This document shows positions 59,132 to 59,878 of a stretch of DNA of 59,878 nucleotides, piece after piece. Made by a program: the position numbers and the translations under genes. The DNA lies in assembly GCA_910584585.1 (NCBI GenBank), contig CAJUBP010000028.1, positions 1 to 59,878 of the forward strand. Direction: 5' to 3'. Below the pieces are notes generated by a model. That model worked only from the letters and a program-made list of their open reading frames with translations, did not search any database and was not told where the DNA came from. Within the stretch, counting starts at the first letter, position 1. Each line of letters begins with the position of its first letter. Source of the DNA: an uncultured Lachnospiraceae bacterium. Lineage in GTDB: Bacteria; Bacillota; Clostridia; Lachnospirales; Lachnospiraceae.

Positions 59132-59878
59132 ATGTATTTCAGAATATTAAGAAAAGACTTAAAGCGGAAGAAATCCATCAATCTGATTCTGCTGGTATTT
59201 ATCTTTTTATCCACTATGTTTATTGCGGGAAGTTTGAATAACTTCGCGGTTATTTTAAATGGAGTGGAAAACTTTATGGATCAGTCCGGCATCGGGGATT
59301 TCTTAATTGTAACCATGGGCAGCGCTCCGGGGGAGCTTTCTGAGAATGACAGGAAAATAGAAGAATTTCTAAAGAATCAGGAGCAGGTGGAGCAATATAC
59401 GGCAGACGAAATTCTCTTTTTTACAAAAAACCAATTGGAACTGGAGAATGAGAAGACGGCAGTTTTGGACAGTACAGCGATTCTAAATTCTTTTGACATC
59501 CGCCAGCAGAAGTTCTATGATAAAGAAAACCGCGAAATCACCCAAATGGAAGACGGAATGATTTATGTGAGCCAGCGCATGGCCGGGAAAAGCCGTTTGA
59601 AAACCGGAGATCGGCTAAAGATTCAGTCTGAGAACGGGTTTGAAAAAGAATTTGAGGTGGCGGGAGAACTGAAAGACGCCTTTCTGGGCTCAGATATGAT
59701 GGGCACCCAGCGGTGCGTCATAAGCAGAAATGATTTTCAGGAAATGTCAAAGGAAAGCAATCTTCCGCAGGGCAGGCTGTATTCCGCCGTCTGCAAAGAT
59801 ACAGAGGCTTTTCAGGCAGAATATAATAATACTTTCCCAATCTGCCGGACTATAGAGCATCGGCAGATTGGGATGGAT
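59132..59878 (+). CDS. ABC transporter permease (FtsX/MacB-like), partial
   Basis: The first 249 residues of a protein that runs off the window. MYFRILRKDLKRKKSIN and a transmembrane helix (about 17-37) precede an outside domain of mixed strands and helices, as in the FtsX/MacB-PCD family of ABC permeases for lipoproteins or antimicrobial peptides. GGAGATTCAC with AAGGA precedes the ATG. The frame is unbroken to the end at 59878. Confidence 0.85.
   Translation, partial: MYFRILRKDLKRKKSINLILLVFIFLSTMFIAGSLNNFAVILNGVENFMDQSGIGDFLIVTMGSAPGELSENDRKIEEFLKNQEQVEQYTADEILFFTKNQLELENEKTAVLDSTAILNSFDIRQQKFYDKENREITQMEDGMIYVSQRMAGKSRLKTGDRLKIQSENGFEKEFEVAGELKDAFLGSDMMGTQRCVISRNDFQEMSKESNLPQGRLYSAVCKDTEAFQAEYNNTFPICRTIEHRQIGMD

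Overview
The window looks like chromosomal DNA of a spore-forming anaerobic Firmicute, most likely a Lachnospiraceae member. The reasons are strong GGAGG ribosome sites, small families typical of that group (DUF5721, DUF3781, DUF6440), a SleC-type spore germination enzyme, anaerobic oxidative-stress proteins (rubrerythrin, superoxide-reductase-like protein) and moderate GC. Genes lie on both strands in short operons; one tRNA-Gly(GCC) is present and there is no rRNA.

Layout. 0.1-9.4 kb: cold-shock protein, DUF5721, a YheO-type regulator, a flavodoxin-ferredoxin, ridA and a PatB-type C-S lyase, M18 aminopeptidase, a transglutaminase-like lipoprotein, DegV, and an FMN-binding-like membrane protein. 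9.7-15.2 kb: Rpn-like nuclease, tRNA-Gly, a long inverted repeat, Uma2-like protein, a pseudokinase-TPR protein, and an NlpC/P60 protein. 15.5-24.9 kb: thyA and folA, split by an AT-richer three-gene DNA methyltransferase/nuclease cassette, then an AEC transporter. 25-31.5 kb: small DUF proteins, an NTF2-like pseudogene, ilvB-ilvN, an isochorismatase-like hydrolase, ilvE and a Nudix hydrolase. 31.7-35.4 kb: an internally repetitive small membrane protein, an XRE regulator, and an MBOAT/SGNH acylation pair. 36-40.3 kb: sleC cut in two by a 2.95-kb serine-recombinase element carrying a PIN toxin pair. 40.4-59.9 kb: rubrerythrin, GNAT, P-loop kinase-like protein, chemoreceptor with sugar-binding protein and aldose epimerase, superoxide-reductase-like protein, EpsG-like protein, secreted proteins, a type I toxin-like ORF, a CgeB-like glycosyltransferase, a HAD-GNAT fusion, the RelA/SpoT enzyme, a cobalamin riboswitch with a BtuFCD-type ABC transporter, and the start of an ABC permease.

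Three points stand out. (1) sleC is interrupted exactly between 11-bp direct repeats (ACGGAGTGGTA); joining the repeats restores one 423-codon frame, and a sigma-K-like promoter lies in front. This is the architecture of a developmentally excised skin-type element. (2) A dispersed family of about 220-bp elements has long perfect outer stems whose sequence differs between copies while pairing is kept, around a conserved core with further compensatory changes. This indicates a selected RNA or hairpin structure; two short deletion derivatives are also present. (3) The three-gene methyltransferase cassette between thyA and folA is a candidate restriction or defence system.

A recurrent minor theme is short local duplication: gene tails (thyA, MBOAT), terminators, promoters and in-frame segments are repeated two to five times.
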